This document shows positions 1-18,589 of a stretch of 64,000 bases of DNA, one piece after another. The DNA comes from Zonotrichia leucophrys gambelii (Eukaryota > Chordata > Aves > Passeriformes > Passerellidae): contig NC_088179.1 of assembly GCF_028769735.1 (NCBI RefSeq), forward strand, positions 4,833,501 to 4,897,500, written 5' to 3'. The first letter of the stretch is position 1, and each line of letters starts with the position of its first letter. The position numbers were made by a program, and so were the translations under genes. The notes under the pieces are model-generated. The model did no database searches. It saw only the letters and a list, made by a program, of their open reading frames with translations, and was not told where the DNA came from.

Positions 1-82
1 GGTGTCTCTGCCTGTCTCAGAGGGTGAAGATAGGGGATCTTTAAGGTCCCTTCCCACCCAAACCTGATTCTCTGATTGTATC
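1..82 (+). mobile_element. CR1 LINE 3' end (cut by window edge)
   Basis: Ends with GATCTTTAAGGTCCCTTCCC ... CTGATTCTCTGATTGTAT, the typical 3' terminus of avian CR1. The upstream part is outside the window. Confidence 0.75.
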
Positions 83-2921
83 CCTTGGGAAATTGTTCCT
101 GTTCACCTCCAGCTCCAGACCAGCTCTTGCTTGGCGTCAGACATCTCTGGCACTCCTGGCATGGAGCACAGACCATGGCACCATCGTTCCATATCGTGTA
201 ATTAACAGTGGGAATCCCAGGAGAGAATAAACATTGCTGCAGATCCAGATTGCTCCAGGAGATATGGGAGCCAAAGGTGCCGGATCATTGCAGGGTTTTA
301 AACCCAACTGGATTCTGGCATGCCTGTGGCTCCCCTGTGAACTCCAGCTGGTACCACAGGGATACATGAGCCAGACTTGCATCACCCTGGCCAGAGTGGG
401 AACTCCAGGCTCCCGATGCTGTGCGCTGCCTCTGCATGAGGAAGGGAGGCTTTTCCATAGTGCCATGGACACCAAGCACAGGGAGCAACCCATGTGCCAA
501 AACCTGCTCATTAAAACTGCCCACAGAGTGACTTTAAAATACCCAGGGCACTGATAGCAACAAGTCCCTCCAGGATGAGAGGAGCCAGGACACCTTACTG
601 CCTGCAGGTGTGCATCTCACCCTCACTCAGACTCTGCTTGCTGCTCAGCTCAGCTCCTTTCTCACCCTGCAGCCAGCCCTTGCCTGTCCTTGCTCAGCCT
701 CTGCAAGGCTCTGATCCTGTAACTTAGGGGTTGATATCCCACACTGCTGTTTGCCAGCTCTGCTCTGGGTCCTGCTCTCAGGATCCAGCCCTGCTCTCAG
801 GATCCAGCCCTGCTCTCAGGATCCAGCAGTTCCTCTGGAACAGGCTGCTCTCCACATCCAGCAGGGATGTTTTGCTTCCATCCCCTCTCCTGGAGCCCGG
901 GACCAGCTTTTAACAACGCTCCCGAGCAGCTCGTGGTGCTGCAGAGCCCCAGCTGGTGCCAGGAGTCATGGTTTGAATAACACACAGTAAATATTGGAAC
1001 GGCCTGGGCTGTGGAGAGCTCCTCAGACACCAGTTTCTAAGGATGATCTAATACATTTCTTGGACTCGCTCGTCCTTCTCATTACTCTTCTGCATTTTTC
1101 CCCCCTCCTATTTTTCTTCCCTCCCATCGAAATGTTTTGGTTTTCTCCTTTTATTTTTTTCCCTGCTTGAGTCTCTGAAATATGCAGCCATGGCAACAGG
1201 CTGGAGGAGCGAATTCCCCTGCTCCGCCTGCATGTCCTTGGGGTCTGCCGGGGAGCGAGGGGTGAATTCCAGCCATTCCCTCTGGCCGGGAGCGGTGTTT
1301 GGTAAACACACACGTGCCAACCCTGCCCGGCTCTGCCAGCCTGGCAAAGCCAATCCTGCCTTTTCTGCCCTGATCCCCCCGGAGCCAGGGGCACCCTGCG
1401 CCCGGCACCCTCCGGGCTGGCATTCTTTGGGAGCAGCACCGGGGAGGAATGCGAGCCCCTGGCGTGCGGACAGGAGCTGACTGACATTCCCGGGCCTGGG
1501 TGAAGAATGTGGACACAGTGTCCGCTCCAAACTCCAGCAGCACTGCAGTTCATTCACCCTGCATGGAGGAGGGGGACGCTGGAATCTGAGCGGGGCTCGG
1601 CCCTCGGTGGCCAGGCTGCCGTAACCTGGGGCTGATGTCTTCTCTGTCACTTTCTGTCGCTTCCAAGGAACTCCCCACGTCATGCCATGGCATCTGGGGA
1701 CTCGTTTTGTCCTTGTTTTGGTGGCTCTGTGGCCTCTGCCCCTCAATGTGCAGCTGCGTCAGTTTTTTCTTGGAAAAGCTGGGGGAACATGAGGATGCTG
1801 CTGGCTGAGGAGTTGGGTTCAAGGCAGCAGGCGGCTCTAGCTTTGGAGAATCCAAACCCATCCTCAGTGAGCTGCTGGCAAGGAAGGAGACCAGCACTTG
1901 GGGACCAGCACCCCGGTTTGATGGGTGTTACTTAAAGACTTGGACAAAGCAGTGCAGGCTGGATGTATTAAGCAAAGCCAATTTGTTTTAGCATCTGTAA
2001 CGTGGCAGGAACCAGAAGTGAGTGTGAATTCAAGCCCCAGGCCCATAGCTGGCTTTCAGCTCATCTTTCCAAGGCTGCTGTAATTCCCCCTGCCCCTCGG
2101 GCACGCCCGGCTGGGGCTATTTATACCCTTTACAATGTTACACACTGCTTGGATTACTGCATGGCATCCAGGCTGCTTGGAGCAGGGTCCCACCAACCAG
2201 AATAGTTTAGCATGAATTCAGTTCCCACCAGTTCCCAGGTTTGTCACTGGGTGCAGCGGGGTTACTCACCATTTACTCCAGCTGGATTGTGTGGGGCTTT
2301 GTGGATTAAAATAGCAAAACTTCAGCACTAACAGCCATACAACATGGTTCAGGCTGAAAGATCCCCACTGATTCACCAGCCTCTTGCATCAGCATTTCAA
2401 CACCAGGAAATGCTGCTCATTCCACAGGTTTTGGAGGACTGCGAAGCCCCGAGATTGCAGCGAAGCTGAGAAAGTTGGGGAGTTTTAAAAGAATTTGTGG
2501 AATTTCTGCACAAAACCTGAATAGAAGAAGGCAGTTTCCCCCAGCCCATGGGTAACTGTTTGAGAACAGGACAAAACAAAAGAAAGTATCACAAAATCTG
2601 CCTTGGTTCTGCTCCTGGGGAGGGGGTGAGTGCAGCAGCATTGCCAGCCCGCTGTGCCAGGAACCTCTCAGTGTGGGACCACAGGCTGACCCAGCAGCAT
2701 TCCCAGCTCAGGCTCCCATCCCTCCCTACCTGCCAGCCTCTGGAAAGGCTCCAGGTGTTGCACAAGAGCCCAGCAGCAGCAGCAGCAGTTTGTTGCAGAA
2801 CCTGCAGGAAGAGGCAGTGCTTGCCTGGGCACGTTGGAGCCAGCAGCACTTTCTAGTCATGCTCTGAAAGTCAGGCCTGGGGAGCACACGGGGTTACCTG
2901 GCAAACTCTGTCTCCAGGAGG
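83..2921. other. Intergenic, no gene recognised
   Basis: Unique-looking sequence with short triple repeats (GGATCCAGCCCTGCTCTCA near 780-830, CAG run near 2775). Open frames are short and show no known domain. Nothing supportable as an exon. Confidence 0.5.
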
Positions 2922-3290
2922 GAATCATTGAATCCCAGAGGGGTTTGAGTTGGAAGGGATCTTAAAGCACGTCTCATTCCAGCCCCCTGCCATGGGTAAG
3001 GACACCTTCCACCATCCCAGGTTGCTCCAAGCCTCATCCAACCTGGTCTGGAACACTCCCAGGGATGAGGCAGCCACAGATTCTCTGGGCACCCTGTGCC
3101 AGGGCCTCACCACCCTCACAGGGAAGAAGTTTTTCCAATATCCCACTTAACACTGCCCTCTGTCAGCAGGAAGCCATTCCTCCATGCCCTTGCTCAAAGA
3201 CCCTTTTCAGCTCTCTCAGAGCCCCTTTAGCCACTGCAAGGCTGCAGAATTTGGGTAACCCCAAACCTCTCTCTTCTCCAGACTGTTTTA
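2922..3290 (-). mobile_element. CR1 LINE fragment
   Basis: Plus-strand reading GAATCATTGAATCCCAGAGG, GGTTGCTCCAAGCCTCATCC and CCTCACCACCCTCACAGGGA is the reverse complement of the CR1 3' region. About 370 bp, 5'-truncated. Confidence 0.9.
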
Positions 3291-3409
3291 TGGCGGTAGA
3301 GCTCACCCTGGAATTCTCCTGCTTTGTCATCCCAGGGTTTTGTTCCCTGGCCTGTGAGTGAGATGTGGCAGTCTGGGGCATGCGGAGCCGTGCCTCGGTT
3401 GTGCAGCAC

Positions 3410-3455
3410 GTGACTTTGTGTGTGTGTGTCTGTGTGTCTGTGTGTCTGTGTGGGC
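3410..3455. repeat. (TGTGTGTC)n microsatellite
   Basis: Alternating TG with TCTG units, about 45 bp. Confidence 0.85.
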
Positions 3456-4810
3456 AGCCAGAAGGACCCACAGCACAACAGGAGCCTGGATGCTCAGGAT
3501 TCCATCCCTAAGTGTCTGTGCCATGCTCACCCCAAGGATCCCTAATTCTACCCCAAGCGCTGAAGCCAGGAGAGGTTGTGGAGCTGGAAGTGCTCCAGCC
3601 TTGGGGTTGTTTCCAGTGTTCTCCCACCTGGCAGGGCTCCAGCCTTCAGGAAGCACTGGGAGTGGAGATGGACCATGGACTGGAGACGGTCTTTGGACCA
3701 CGGGAGTGGGATGGTGTTTGGTGGAGCATGAAGAGCCTGTGGTTTGGAAGGACTGGGACTGGTTCTCCTGCCTGGAAGCAGACAGAGGCTGAGAGGGTGG
3801 TGTGATGTGATGGGATGTGATGGGATGACTGTCCTGCCTCACCACAGAATGACACTTTCTCCAGGCTCTCTCCAAGCCTGCCAGGCTAGCCCATGGTGCA
3901 GCAGTCTCCAGGGAAATGTCCATTCCCATTCACTCCTGCTCTCCTGACCACAAAGCCATGAGCTGGCTCCCTGAGCTCTGCTGCAGCCGTGGCACACATC
4001 CCTCTTTTCCATGGGTTTTCTCCTCCCTTCCAGCTGTTCTGGACCTTGCAAAGCCAGAGTGGATTTTCCTGCATTGCCTGCCCAGCTTCCCTCACACTCT
4101 CCTGGATGCAGCAGCTCTGTGGCAGGGCAGGGAATCACTGCCAGCAAATGCCTGGCATAGAAGAGGAGGACAGCAGGGATTACACCCTGCAAGCAGCCGT
4201 AAACAAGAGAGCAGAGTGCAAAAAAAACCTCCTGGAATTTGCAATCCAGTCTTCCTGATTGCCCTGTGCTGGGTGCTGGGCATTCCTCCCCACTGATCCA
4301 TGGGCATTCCCAAGCCATGATGGCTCCAGGCACTGCTCAGCCTTGGAGCCAGCTGAGCATGGGGAAGGAAAGCAAGGCTGATTAAACAGACACAAAGCTC
4401 AGGGAGATGGGGAGAAAAAAGGAGGGAAGAGAAAGGAGCAAGGACCAAAATATTGGGGGTTTTGGGCAGGGTGAGCTGTTTGGGTCATAGGGACGGAGCC
4501 AGGCGTGTGCTGGTGACACATTTAACTCTGCAGGGACACAACCCAAAATAGCTGCCATGGGTCATGTCTCCTCCATGGGGGCTCTATTCCGGGATGGAGC
4601 CGTCCTGGTCTGGGCATGGGGCAGCAGCAGCAGCTCAGGAATAGCCTTGGCTGGTGAGGGCAGCCCCACGAGCATCTTCCTTGCTTGTATGCATCCAGCA
4701 TTCCTCAGGGAGGGCCAGGGAGAGGGACCAGCCAGCAAATTTTCCATCTGATTTCATTTTCTTAGAATTTCCTCTGATGGTTCCATTTTTTTTTCCCTCT
4801 CTAATTCCAC

Positions 4811-4835
4811 TTTTTTTTTTTTTTTTTTTTTTTTT
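4811..4835. repeat. Poly-T run
   Basis: 25 T residues. Similar A-runs are at about 5130-5150 and 5664-5709. The last is an imperfect 46-bp A/G run. Confidence 0.9.
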
Positions 4836-6209
4836 GAGGCAGCTGGAAAAAATAATGTTTTGGTTGCCTTGGAAACACGCTCCTAAACTTTTGGTGGATC
4901 CAAGACATGCCTGGAGTTCCAGGATGGCCAGTCAGGGTGGTGGGGGCTTGCCCTCCCTTCCCAAAAGTGGCAGGAGCTGCTCTCCAGAGGCTCTGCACAC
5001 ACGTGGCCCTGACCTACCCTCTGTCCCGACCCCTGTTTACTCTGCAAATACAGCATTGCTTACAAATTCCTGGGACATGCCATGGGAGCTCTAGGCTGGG
5101 TAGTGTTACTTCATGTTGGACCCTATGCAAGAAAAAAAAAAAAAGAAAAAAATCCAGGATCGCACTTTAAGGCTGTAAAAATGCGGGTGGGAATATTTTC
5201 CAGGCTGTGTCATTTTCCATCAAGGCCAAAATTCACATTCTGCCTTTCTCTGTTTGTGTTTTTCTCCCTGAAACTTGGAGATTTTTTTTATTATTATTCT
5301 CCAGCTTTCTCGAATGAAAAATTAGGAAATTCAAGGAAAGTGATTCTCCCCCTCACCATGTTTCAAGGAAAATTTGTACATATACAGTTTCAAGTGTCAG
5401 GAGTTAAAACTTTCCTTTGGCCTGAAGCCAAATGTTTTCCCGAAAATTCAATGTTTCTGTGATTTTCTGGGAAAGTGGGATATGGGCCCCTTCTCTTTCT
5501 TTAACCAACACACATTCTTAAATGCTTGTTTATTCAGAAGAGTTTCAGCTCCAAAGGGGGGAGGAGAGGAAAGGAAAATCACAATGAAATGTTTCCCCTG
5601 CAGTGGGCAGAGAAACCAAACATCCAATTTTTCCTGGAAGGAAGAAGACAAGTTTTTTAATTAAAAAAAAAAAAAAAAAAAAAAAAGAAAAAGAAAAGAA
5701 AAAAAAAATAACCAAAACACCCCAAGGCACTTCTGTATGAGAAAACACTTGAAACTGAAGTTTCACTCTAAATGGGCTGAGCAGCATTAGTGTGCAGTGA
5801 CTCTGTACTGGGAGAGAGAGACCTGGGGAATGAAGCTGGGTGGGTTTTAAAGGCTTTCCCTGCCTGGGGTGATGGCTGCAACCATCTCCATCTCCTGCAG
5901 CTGGATGTCGTTTCCCCTCCAGCTGAGGAAGTGCCCTTTCCAAGCCCCTTTGCTTCCAAATGAGCTTCTAATGACCACAGTTTTGCTCCATCCAGTTAAT
6001 TAATCCCTGGTTCCCTCCAGATATTATTGCAGCACCCTGTAGTGGGACATGGCCCATCATCCCACATCATCCCAGGGACTTGCCCTTCACTCCATGCTGC
6101 ACCCAGCCCTGTATGCCAGGACCTGCCACAAACCTCTCACATTTTCCTGCTGCTGCCAAACTCAGCCAAGCAACCAAAAAAAATAACAAAACATTAGATC
6201 TAACAGGAT

Positions 6210-6591
6210 TTTCCTTTCCTTTCCTTTCCTTTCCTTTCCTTTCCTTTCCTTTCCTTTCCTTTCCTTTCCTTTCCTTTCCTTTCCTTTCCTTTCCTTTCCT
6301 TTCCTTTCCTTTCCTTTCCTTTCCTTTCCTTTCCTTTCCTTTCCTTTCCTTTCCTTTCCTTTCCTTGCCTTGCCTTGCCTTGCCTTGCCTTGCCTTGCCT
6401 TGCCTTGCCTTGCCTTGCCTTGCCTTGCCTTGCCTTGCCTTGCCTTGCCTTGCCTTGCCTTGCCTTGCCTTGCCTTGCCTTGCCTTGCCTTGCCTTGCCT
6501 TGCCTTGCCTTTTGCCTCTTCCCTTCCCTTCCCTTCCCTTCCCTTCCCTTCCCTTCCCTTCCCTTCCCTTCCCTTCCCTTCCCTTCCCTTC
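6210..6591. repeat. Three-part pentanucleotide array CCTTT / CCTTG / CCCTT
   Basis: About 31 uninterrupted TTCCT units (6210-6365), then about 29 TTGCC units (6364-6510), a 10-bp interruption, then about 14 CCCTT units (6521-6590). Each block is nearly perfect and the blocks differ from each other by one base per unit. Frames are open on both strands because five-base units cycle without stops; this is not a gene. Confidence 0.97.
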
Positions 6592-6879
6592 TCCTTGGCC
6601 CTGGTCCAGGGAAAGTTTTCCAAGGGAGGATGAGAATGCAGGAATGGGAAGGAAGGAGTCTCAGACCTGTCAGGGCACCTGTGGAGGGAAGGCCTGCTGC
6701 CTGCAAGGCCTGGATGGTCAGGCTGTTCCCATGGCCCTCTCAGCTCCCACCTTCCCACACCATCCCTGGACAAACCTTCCAGCTCCTGGGGATGCCAATT
6801 GAGGAGGCAGCATCCCATGCCACTGTCCCAGATGTCCGTGTGAGCTGCACCCACCTGAGCCACCCCTCACCTGTGCCTC

Positions 6880-7590
6880 CAGCATCCCTGGCCACCTCCA
6901 GCATCCCCAGCACCTCCAATATCCCCAGTACCTCCAGAACCCCCAGTGCCTTCAGCATCCTCATCCTCCTCTGGCATCCCCAGCACCTCCAGCGTCCCAG
7001 GAGCCTCCAACATCCTGAGCATCTCCAACATCCCCAGTATCTCCAGCATCCCCCTCCTCAAGCATCTCCAGCACCTCCAGAATCCTCAGTGCCTTCAGCA
7101 TTCCCAGCTCCTCAAGAATTCCCAACACCTCCAGCATCCCCAGCACCTCCAGCATCCCCAGTGCTTTCAGCATTCCCATCCTCCTGTGGCATCCCCAGTG
7201 CCTCCAGCATTCCCAGCTCCTCAAGCATCCCCAGCACCTCCAGCATCCCCAGCACCTCCAGCATCCCCAGTGCCTTCAGCATTCCCAGCTCCTCAAGCAT
7301 CCCCAGCACCTCCAGAATCCCCAGTGCTTTCAGCATTACCATCCTCCTCAAGCATCCCCAGCATCCTTGGGCATCCTCAGCACCTCCAGCATCCCAAGAG
7401 CCTCCAACATCCTGAGCACCTCCAGCATCCTCATCCTCCTCAGGCATCCCCAGCACCTCCAGCATCCCCAGCTCCTCAAGCATCCCCAGCACCTGCAGCA
7501 CCTCCAGCATTCCCAGCTCTTCAAGCACCCCCAAACTCCTCTGGCATCCCCAACACCTCCCTGAGCATCCCTAGCTCCTCCTGCAGGGAA
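6880..7590. repeat. CATCCCCAGCACCTC minisatellite
   Basis: About 700 bp of tandem 15/18-bp units, consensus near AGCATCCCCAGCACCTCC, with diverged versions (AGCATTCCCAGCTCCTCA, AGCATCCTCATCCTCCTC). Unit lengths are multiples of three, so long Ser/Pro/Ile frames and reverse Glu/Leu/Gly frames remain open. Confidence 0.93.
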
Positions 7591-8198
7591 GGAGATGAGC
7601 AAGACGCCTGCCCAGCGCTGCGCCACCTCCAGGCTCAGCCCCGAATCCCGTGGTTGCCGGCCACGGGGAGCAGCGGGAGCGACTCGGGGAGCGGGTGCGA
7701 GCACAGACAGCCGGGGAGCTCATCCGCCTGGTTTTTCAAGGTCACAGAGGTGGTGGGAAGGAAAGAAAAGAGAGCGAGGGAAGAAAAAAAAAAAAATTGA
7801 CTCAGAAACCGCAGGGAATTTTTTGCCTTTTTAGAATACTGGGAAGAGAAAAAATAGCCGCAGTTATTCAAAGCATCCAGGATAATAACAGCCTGTTTAC
7901 TGTTTGCATGCAAAGATGGCAGGCAGGCAGCACAGCGCAGGGAACAGGAATGAGGAATTCACCGCGGCTCCGACCGCTGCTGCTGAGCCCAGCAAAGCAA
8001 ATCCTGCTTCTGTGAGAGCAGGAGCTGGGCAGCCCCACTGTGACACCTGGACAGTCCCCACCTCCCAAGGGTCCTGGAGGAAGGGTTTCAGGTGGCCCTG
8101 GGGCTGGGGATGATGGGAGGGAGCTCCCAAGCTGGAATATGCTCCAAGTGAATGGAGAGTCCCAGAGGGTGCCATGGCCAACCCCTAAATAATGACCC

Positions 8199-8296
8199 CC
8201 ATCCCATCCCATCCCATCCCATCCCATCCCATCCCATCCATCCCATCCCATCCCATCCCATCCCATCCCATCCCATCCCATCCTATCCCATCCCTG
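8199..8296. repeat. (CCCAT)n microsatellite
   Basis: About 19 CCCAT pentamers with one short unit near 8238 and a T variant near 8284. Confidence 0.95.
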
Positions 8297-9613
8297 CCAC
8301 AGAGGCACCTCCAATGCACAGCAGGCATCTCCAGCCACCCCCTGGCAGGGTCGTGGGAAGCCAGGGGGACAGGGGTGCCAGGACTGAGGACACAGGGTAC
8401 AGAGATTGAATAGAGAGGGGTGCAGGGCCAGGAGAATGCAGAAATCAAGACATGCTGGTGCTCTGAAGGGAGGTGACACCTCGGGGTGGCTCATTCTGCA
8501 ATGGAATGCAAATCCCGATGAAAGGAATTCGGGAAGGGAGCGTTGACCCTCTGGCAGAAGAAAGCCTGGGGGGCACCCCCCAACAAGCTCTGGACACAGA
8601 GAGGAGCCTGGAAGACTGGGGGACCTCGGGGAAAGGGGAGGGGGGATGAGAGAGGGAGGGAGGGGGAAGGGAAGGGTTCAGCAGGACCAGCGGGGAGAGC
8701 TTCATTCCTGCCGGTCCGACGAGCAAGCCGGGACTTGAGGCGAGAGAAAGCGCCTGGTTTGCCTGACTGGTTTGCTGGGAAGAGGCTGCAGGGCTAGCCC
8801 ACAGCCTTGGCAGGCTTCCCCCACCAGGATCAGGATTATTTGGAATGGGGGGTGAAATTCCCTTTCTCTCAAATTCTGGTGAGGATTATTTTGATTTTTA
8901 AAGTTTTCCATAGAGTGTGATGGGCCTGTCTTTCCCCATTCAGCTCTAGCATTCAGCACATGGAAAAGGAGTGGGAATGCATGAGGAGGTGAGGAGGAAA
9001 AACCAGGGCCCACAAAGGACATGCAAAATTCAAGGATGCTCCAAGGACCAAGTTCCAATGTTCTCCAAAGAGAAATGAGGAAAAGCAGGAACCACAGCTG
9101 CAGAGAGGCTGCAGTGGTGTGGCACCAAGGCAATGAGGTGCTCCTGCCTGGGAATGGGGCTTGGTGGACAGCCAGGGAGCCCCAAGGAAATGCTTGGCCT
9201 TGTCCCAGCCCACTGTGACCACAGAGGGACCAGAACTCCCCAGACAGCCCTGGAGCAGCAGAGCCATCTCCCTGTCAGCCACAAGAGCTGCTGCCCACCC
9301 AAAGCCACTAAAGTGACACTTGGAGCACAGCCTGCTGGCCCTTCCCTGTCTCTCCAGGGATGTGGATGAGGATGACAGGAGGAGTGTCATGGACCCAGCC
9401 AGCAGCTCTGCAGGCACCTCCAGCACCCCCTGCCAAGGCATGGGATCTCTGTGTCCTAGACAGGATGCAGGGATACAGGGATGGAGAATGAAGGACACAG
9501 AAACAGAAGGACACAGGGCTGCAGGGACACAAGGATCAAGGACACAGAGATCACAGAGATGGCAGCAGGAGGTTTGGCTCCCACCTGGTGTTTCAGCTGT
9601 GCCATGGTGACAG

Positions 9614-9690
9614 GGACATGGGATAAAGGACAGACACGGGATAAAGGACAAACATGGGATAAAGGACAAACATGGGATAAAGGACAGTGG
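9614..9690. repeat. 18-bp minisatellite
   Basis: Four copies of ACATGGGATAAAGGACAA with few changes. Confidence 0.9.
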
Positions 9691-10614
9691 GCCCAGGTAA
9701 TGCTGATGGTGAAATCCAGGGAGACAGAGTGGGAAGGGCAGACGGAAATGCCTGTGGGACAGAGCAGGTGATAACCCACCCCCACAGCAGCTTCCATGGC
9801 CAAGGTGTGCAGCTCCTTTGGGATGTTGCTCTGGCTGAACAGCATCCCTACCAAAGCACACAGCTCCTCGAAAAGTGTGGCTGGAGGAGCTGGGACCTCC
9901 TGTCTACCTTCTGGATTTAGGAATTCTCTCCCTACAACCCAATTCCTGTACCCACAGGTGGGCTTTGTGCTTTTTTCTGACTGCTAGAGGCTAAGAACCC
10001 TGGGGGGTGAGGATCAACGGGCAAAGCTCTCAACAGGAGCCCATTCCCTGAATCCCTGGTCTCAGAAAGCTCCCTGCAAACAGCCAGACCTGCAGCCAGG
10101 CCACTCTGCATCCGGATTTGGGTAAATAAAGCACGGGGTGTGAGAGCTGTGGTATGCCAGGAATGCTGCCGGCCTTCCCGGCTCTGGAGCGGCGGGAGCT
10201 GGGGGAGGCAGGGCAGGTACAGCCCTGGCTGGAGGCCACCAGGATCCCCCAGATATATTCCCGACCTCAGCAGTTCCCTGTGAGCTTCCCACCCCGTTCT
10301 TCCCATCCCTGGCCCCGTTTCAGGGTCCTTTTCAGCCTTCTGCATAGGCAGAGCTGATTTCCCTGCTCACAACACCCAGGAGAAGCCATTGGTGCATAGG
10401 AGGATCCCTGCTCCAAGCTTCACATTGCTCCAAGCCTCCCTAACCTGCTCCTCAGGGATAGAGACCTGTCCCACAGCCATAGAAAGACCCAAATTTTCAA
10501 TTTTTAGCCATACTTCTTCCAGATTCCTGAATGGAATGGGGCTCAGCTGGGATTCAGCATCACTGTCCCCCCAAGACCAGTGATCCTCAATGGAGTCCTA
10601 AGGCATCCTGCCCA

Positions 10615-10772
10615 GGGAAGGGGTGGAATCACCATCCTTGGAAGTGTTGAAAAACATGTGGATGTGGTGCTTGGGGGCATGGTTTAGTGGTGGCTTTGGC
10701 AGTGCTGGGTTAACAGTTGGGCTTGATGATCTTGAAGTGCTTTTCCAACCTAAATGATTCCATGGTTCCATG
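10615..10772 (+). mobile_element. CR1 LINE 3' end
   Basis: GGGGTGGAATCACCATCC ... TTGATGATCTTGAAGTGC, TTTTCCAACCTAAATGATTC: a CR1 3' terminus in plus orientation. Confidence 0.85.
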
Positions 10773-11617
10773 TAAGAGCTGGCAGCAAAACTGATTTCTG
10801 ATGCTGCTGTTCCACATAATCCAAGCTAAACAACTTTGCACAGCACAGGAGCTCCTGGTCCCCAGGGACAGCAGGATAACAAAGATGAGCTCCCAGTTAA
10901 TGCCAAGGGGTGGCACAAAGGGAAAGCCTTGGCCTGGCTGGAGATGGCAGAGTCCCCAGGGATGTTCCCTGGGAAGCATTAACACCACATTTATCAGAAA
11001 ATAAAAGTCCAGCATCTGGAAAACTTCTGGTCTTCCAGAAGATCAAGGAGCCAGGCAGAGTGGGAAGGGCTTGGAAATTGGTGACAAAGCCAAGGAGAGC
11101 TTGGAGACCAGGTCCATCCACGCTGGAAGACATCAGGGAGTCTTTTAAACAGTTTTCCATGTGGCAAGGGCTGAGGAGGGCAGGAAGGGGTTTTGTGAGG
11201 AAGAGGAGGAGCCCATCAGGATGCAGTTATGGGATGCAGGGATCAAGGACAGCAGGGTGCAAGGATGGAGGACACAGGGATGCAGGGTCATGAGGATGCA
11301 GAAACCAAGGATACAGGGATACAGGGATGCCAAGGCAGGAAGGAAACCACATCAACACTTTTAGGCAACTCCATCCTTTTCCCCCCATGAAGATGAGGGC
11401 AATGAGATCCCAAAGGGATCTTGGGGAATGCAGAAATCCTCCTGAGCATTTTTCCCCTCTTCCATGCAGTTGCACCCCAAATCTCTGCCCTGAGGAGCTG
11501 GGAAGGACATGTGAACCAGGGGGTCAGCACTCCCAGACCCTCTTCCCCTGGTGGCACGTCCATCTCTCTGCATTGCATGGAAAAAAAAGAGAATCCACAG
11601 ATCAATATTTGGGTTTT

Positions 11618-11623
11618 TTTATT
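11618..11623 (-). terminator. AMOTL2 candidate polyadenylation signal
   Basis: AATAAA on the minus strand, about 1.16 kb after the AMOTL2 stop codon and within an AT-rich stretch. It is the first canonical hexamer I noticed with a suitable context. Confidence 0.55.
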
Positions 11624-12535
11624 AAAATATTGTTATACCAAGTGGAATGCTACAGCAATCTCGGTATAGGGTGGCATAACGAAACAGCCAGGTTTATGTT
11701 TAAATACTTAAAGATAACTTAAAACGCACAAACGAGAACTTGTCGTCTTTGGCAGGAAAAAAAGTTCACAGCACGAAAAAAATACTTAAAAAGAAATACC
11801 AATATTAATATAAAATATATTAAGTCATGGGGTTTGGGGTCTTTTTTCCTCTTTCATAATTTTTTGTTTCTTTTCCATTTTGTAAACAATGCACGAGAAC
11901 CGAACGCATTTTTTACGTGTCTGGGGAGAGAAAAATAAAAAATGCAGTTGGCCAGCAAATGCACATGTTGAAAGGGGAAAGAAATAAAGAAAAATATATA
12001 TATTTACATGAAGGGCAAGGATGGGAAGCTCCAAGGAGCGGGATGTTGGCACTGGCTACAAGCAGAAGCCAGCTGCCAGTAGCCAGGGGACAGAGCCAGG
12101 AGAAGAGTGGCACATCCCACTGCCTCCATCCTCAGAGCCTTTCACCTCCACTTTTCCTCCACCCTTCATCCCCTCCATTGTCATTTTTGCTTCACCGTCA
12201 CCCCATCACAAAGCCCATGACTGGCAGGACGCAGGTGATGGGAGTTTGGTGCTCCCAGTGCTTGGCTTGGCCACGTGGATCCGGGTGGTGGATGGGACGC
12301 GCAGAGGATCCCTCCCAGCTCTGCCCTCGTGCAGAGAGTTCAGCTTGTGGGTACAGTTCGGGCCATCAGAGAGGGATCCTGCAGCTGGAAGCCAAGCACC
12401 TGGCTGGGTGCAGATGGCCAAGACCAGAAGTGGGAGCTGGGATGGAGATGAAGTTGGGATGGAGCCACCGCAGGGTCCCTGGGCTCCAGCGCGCCCTGCG
12501 CAGCCAGGGACCTGTGTGGGCACTGAGGGGACAGT

Positions 12536-12754
12536 GACCCTGCCACATCCTGGAGTCACTGCTGAGACCGAGGGGACACTGCTGAGCTCCCAGCTCGGCC
12601 CCTCCTTCCCAGACGCTTCTCCATCCCAACATGCTGGCAGGAGGGACCCTGCCACATCCTGGAGTCACTGTCGAGACCAAGAGGACAGCGTTGAGCTCCC
12701 GGCTCGGCCCCTCCTTCCCAGACACTTCTCCATCCCAGCATGCTGGCAGGAGGG
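12536..12754. repeat. 109-bp tandem duplication in AMOTL2 3' UTR
   Basis: Two copies of about 109 bp, each containing TGCCACATCCTGGAGTCACT, a GAGCTCCC..GCTCGGCCCC block and CTTCTCCATCCCA..ATGCTGG. They begin near 12541 and 12650 and differ at only a few positions. Confidence 0.85.
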
Positions 12755-12786
12755 GTGGAGAGGCCACCATGCAGCCCTGGGTGGCC

Positions 12787-18528
<5,742 letters not shown>

Positions 18529-18589
18529 TCAACAGCGACTGGGCACGCCGAGACACCTGCGGCAGGAAGAAACGGGATTGTTGGGAGGC

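Larger units (their letters stand above)
3291..6209. other. Intergenic, no gene recognised
   Basis: Mostly unique DNA with homopolymer runs and a TG-type microsatellite. No conserved coding segment is recognised on either strand. Confidence 0.5.
7591..11599. other. Intergenic downstream of AMOTL2
   Basis: Contains the CCCAT and 18-bp arrays, a CR1 3' end and two patches of GGGATGCAGG / AAGGACACAGGG-like sequence (about 9465-9560 and 11230-11340). No gene recognised. Confidence 0.5.
11600..12786 (-). other. AMOTL2: AMOTL2 3' UTR
   Basis: This is the region downstream of the AMOTL2 stop on the minus strand. It becomes AT-rich toward 11.6-12.0 kb and contains a canonical AATAAA (plus-strand TTTATT at 11618-11623), so cleavage is expected near 11595-11605. 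It also holds a 109-bp tandem duplication (12536-12754). The extent is inferred from the polyadenylation signal only. Confidence 0.6.

Noticed and set aside
2085..2150. TATA/MEF2-like CTATTTATAC as an orphan promoter
   Set aside because: A single motif with no exon, CpG island or start-site context around it.
6162..7800. Long open frames over the pentanucleotide array and minisatellite
   Set aside because: They translate to pure repeats (Pro-Phe-Leu, Gly-Lys-Glu-Arg, Ser/Pro/Ile) on both strands with no domain; openness follows from repeat composition.
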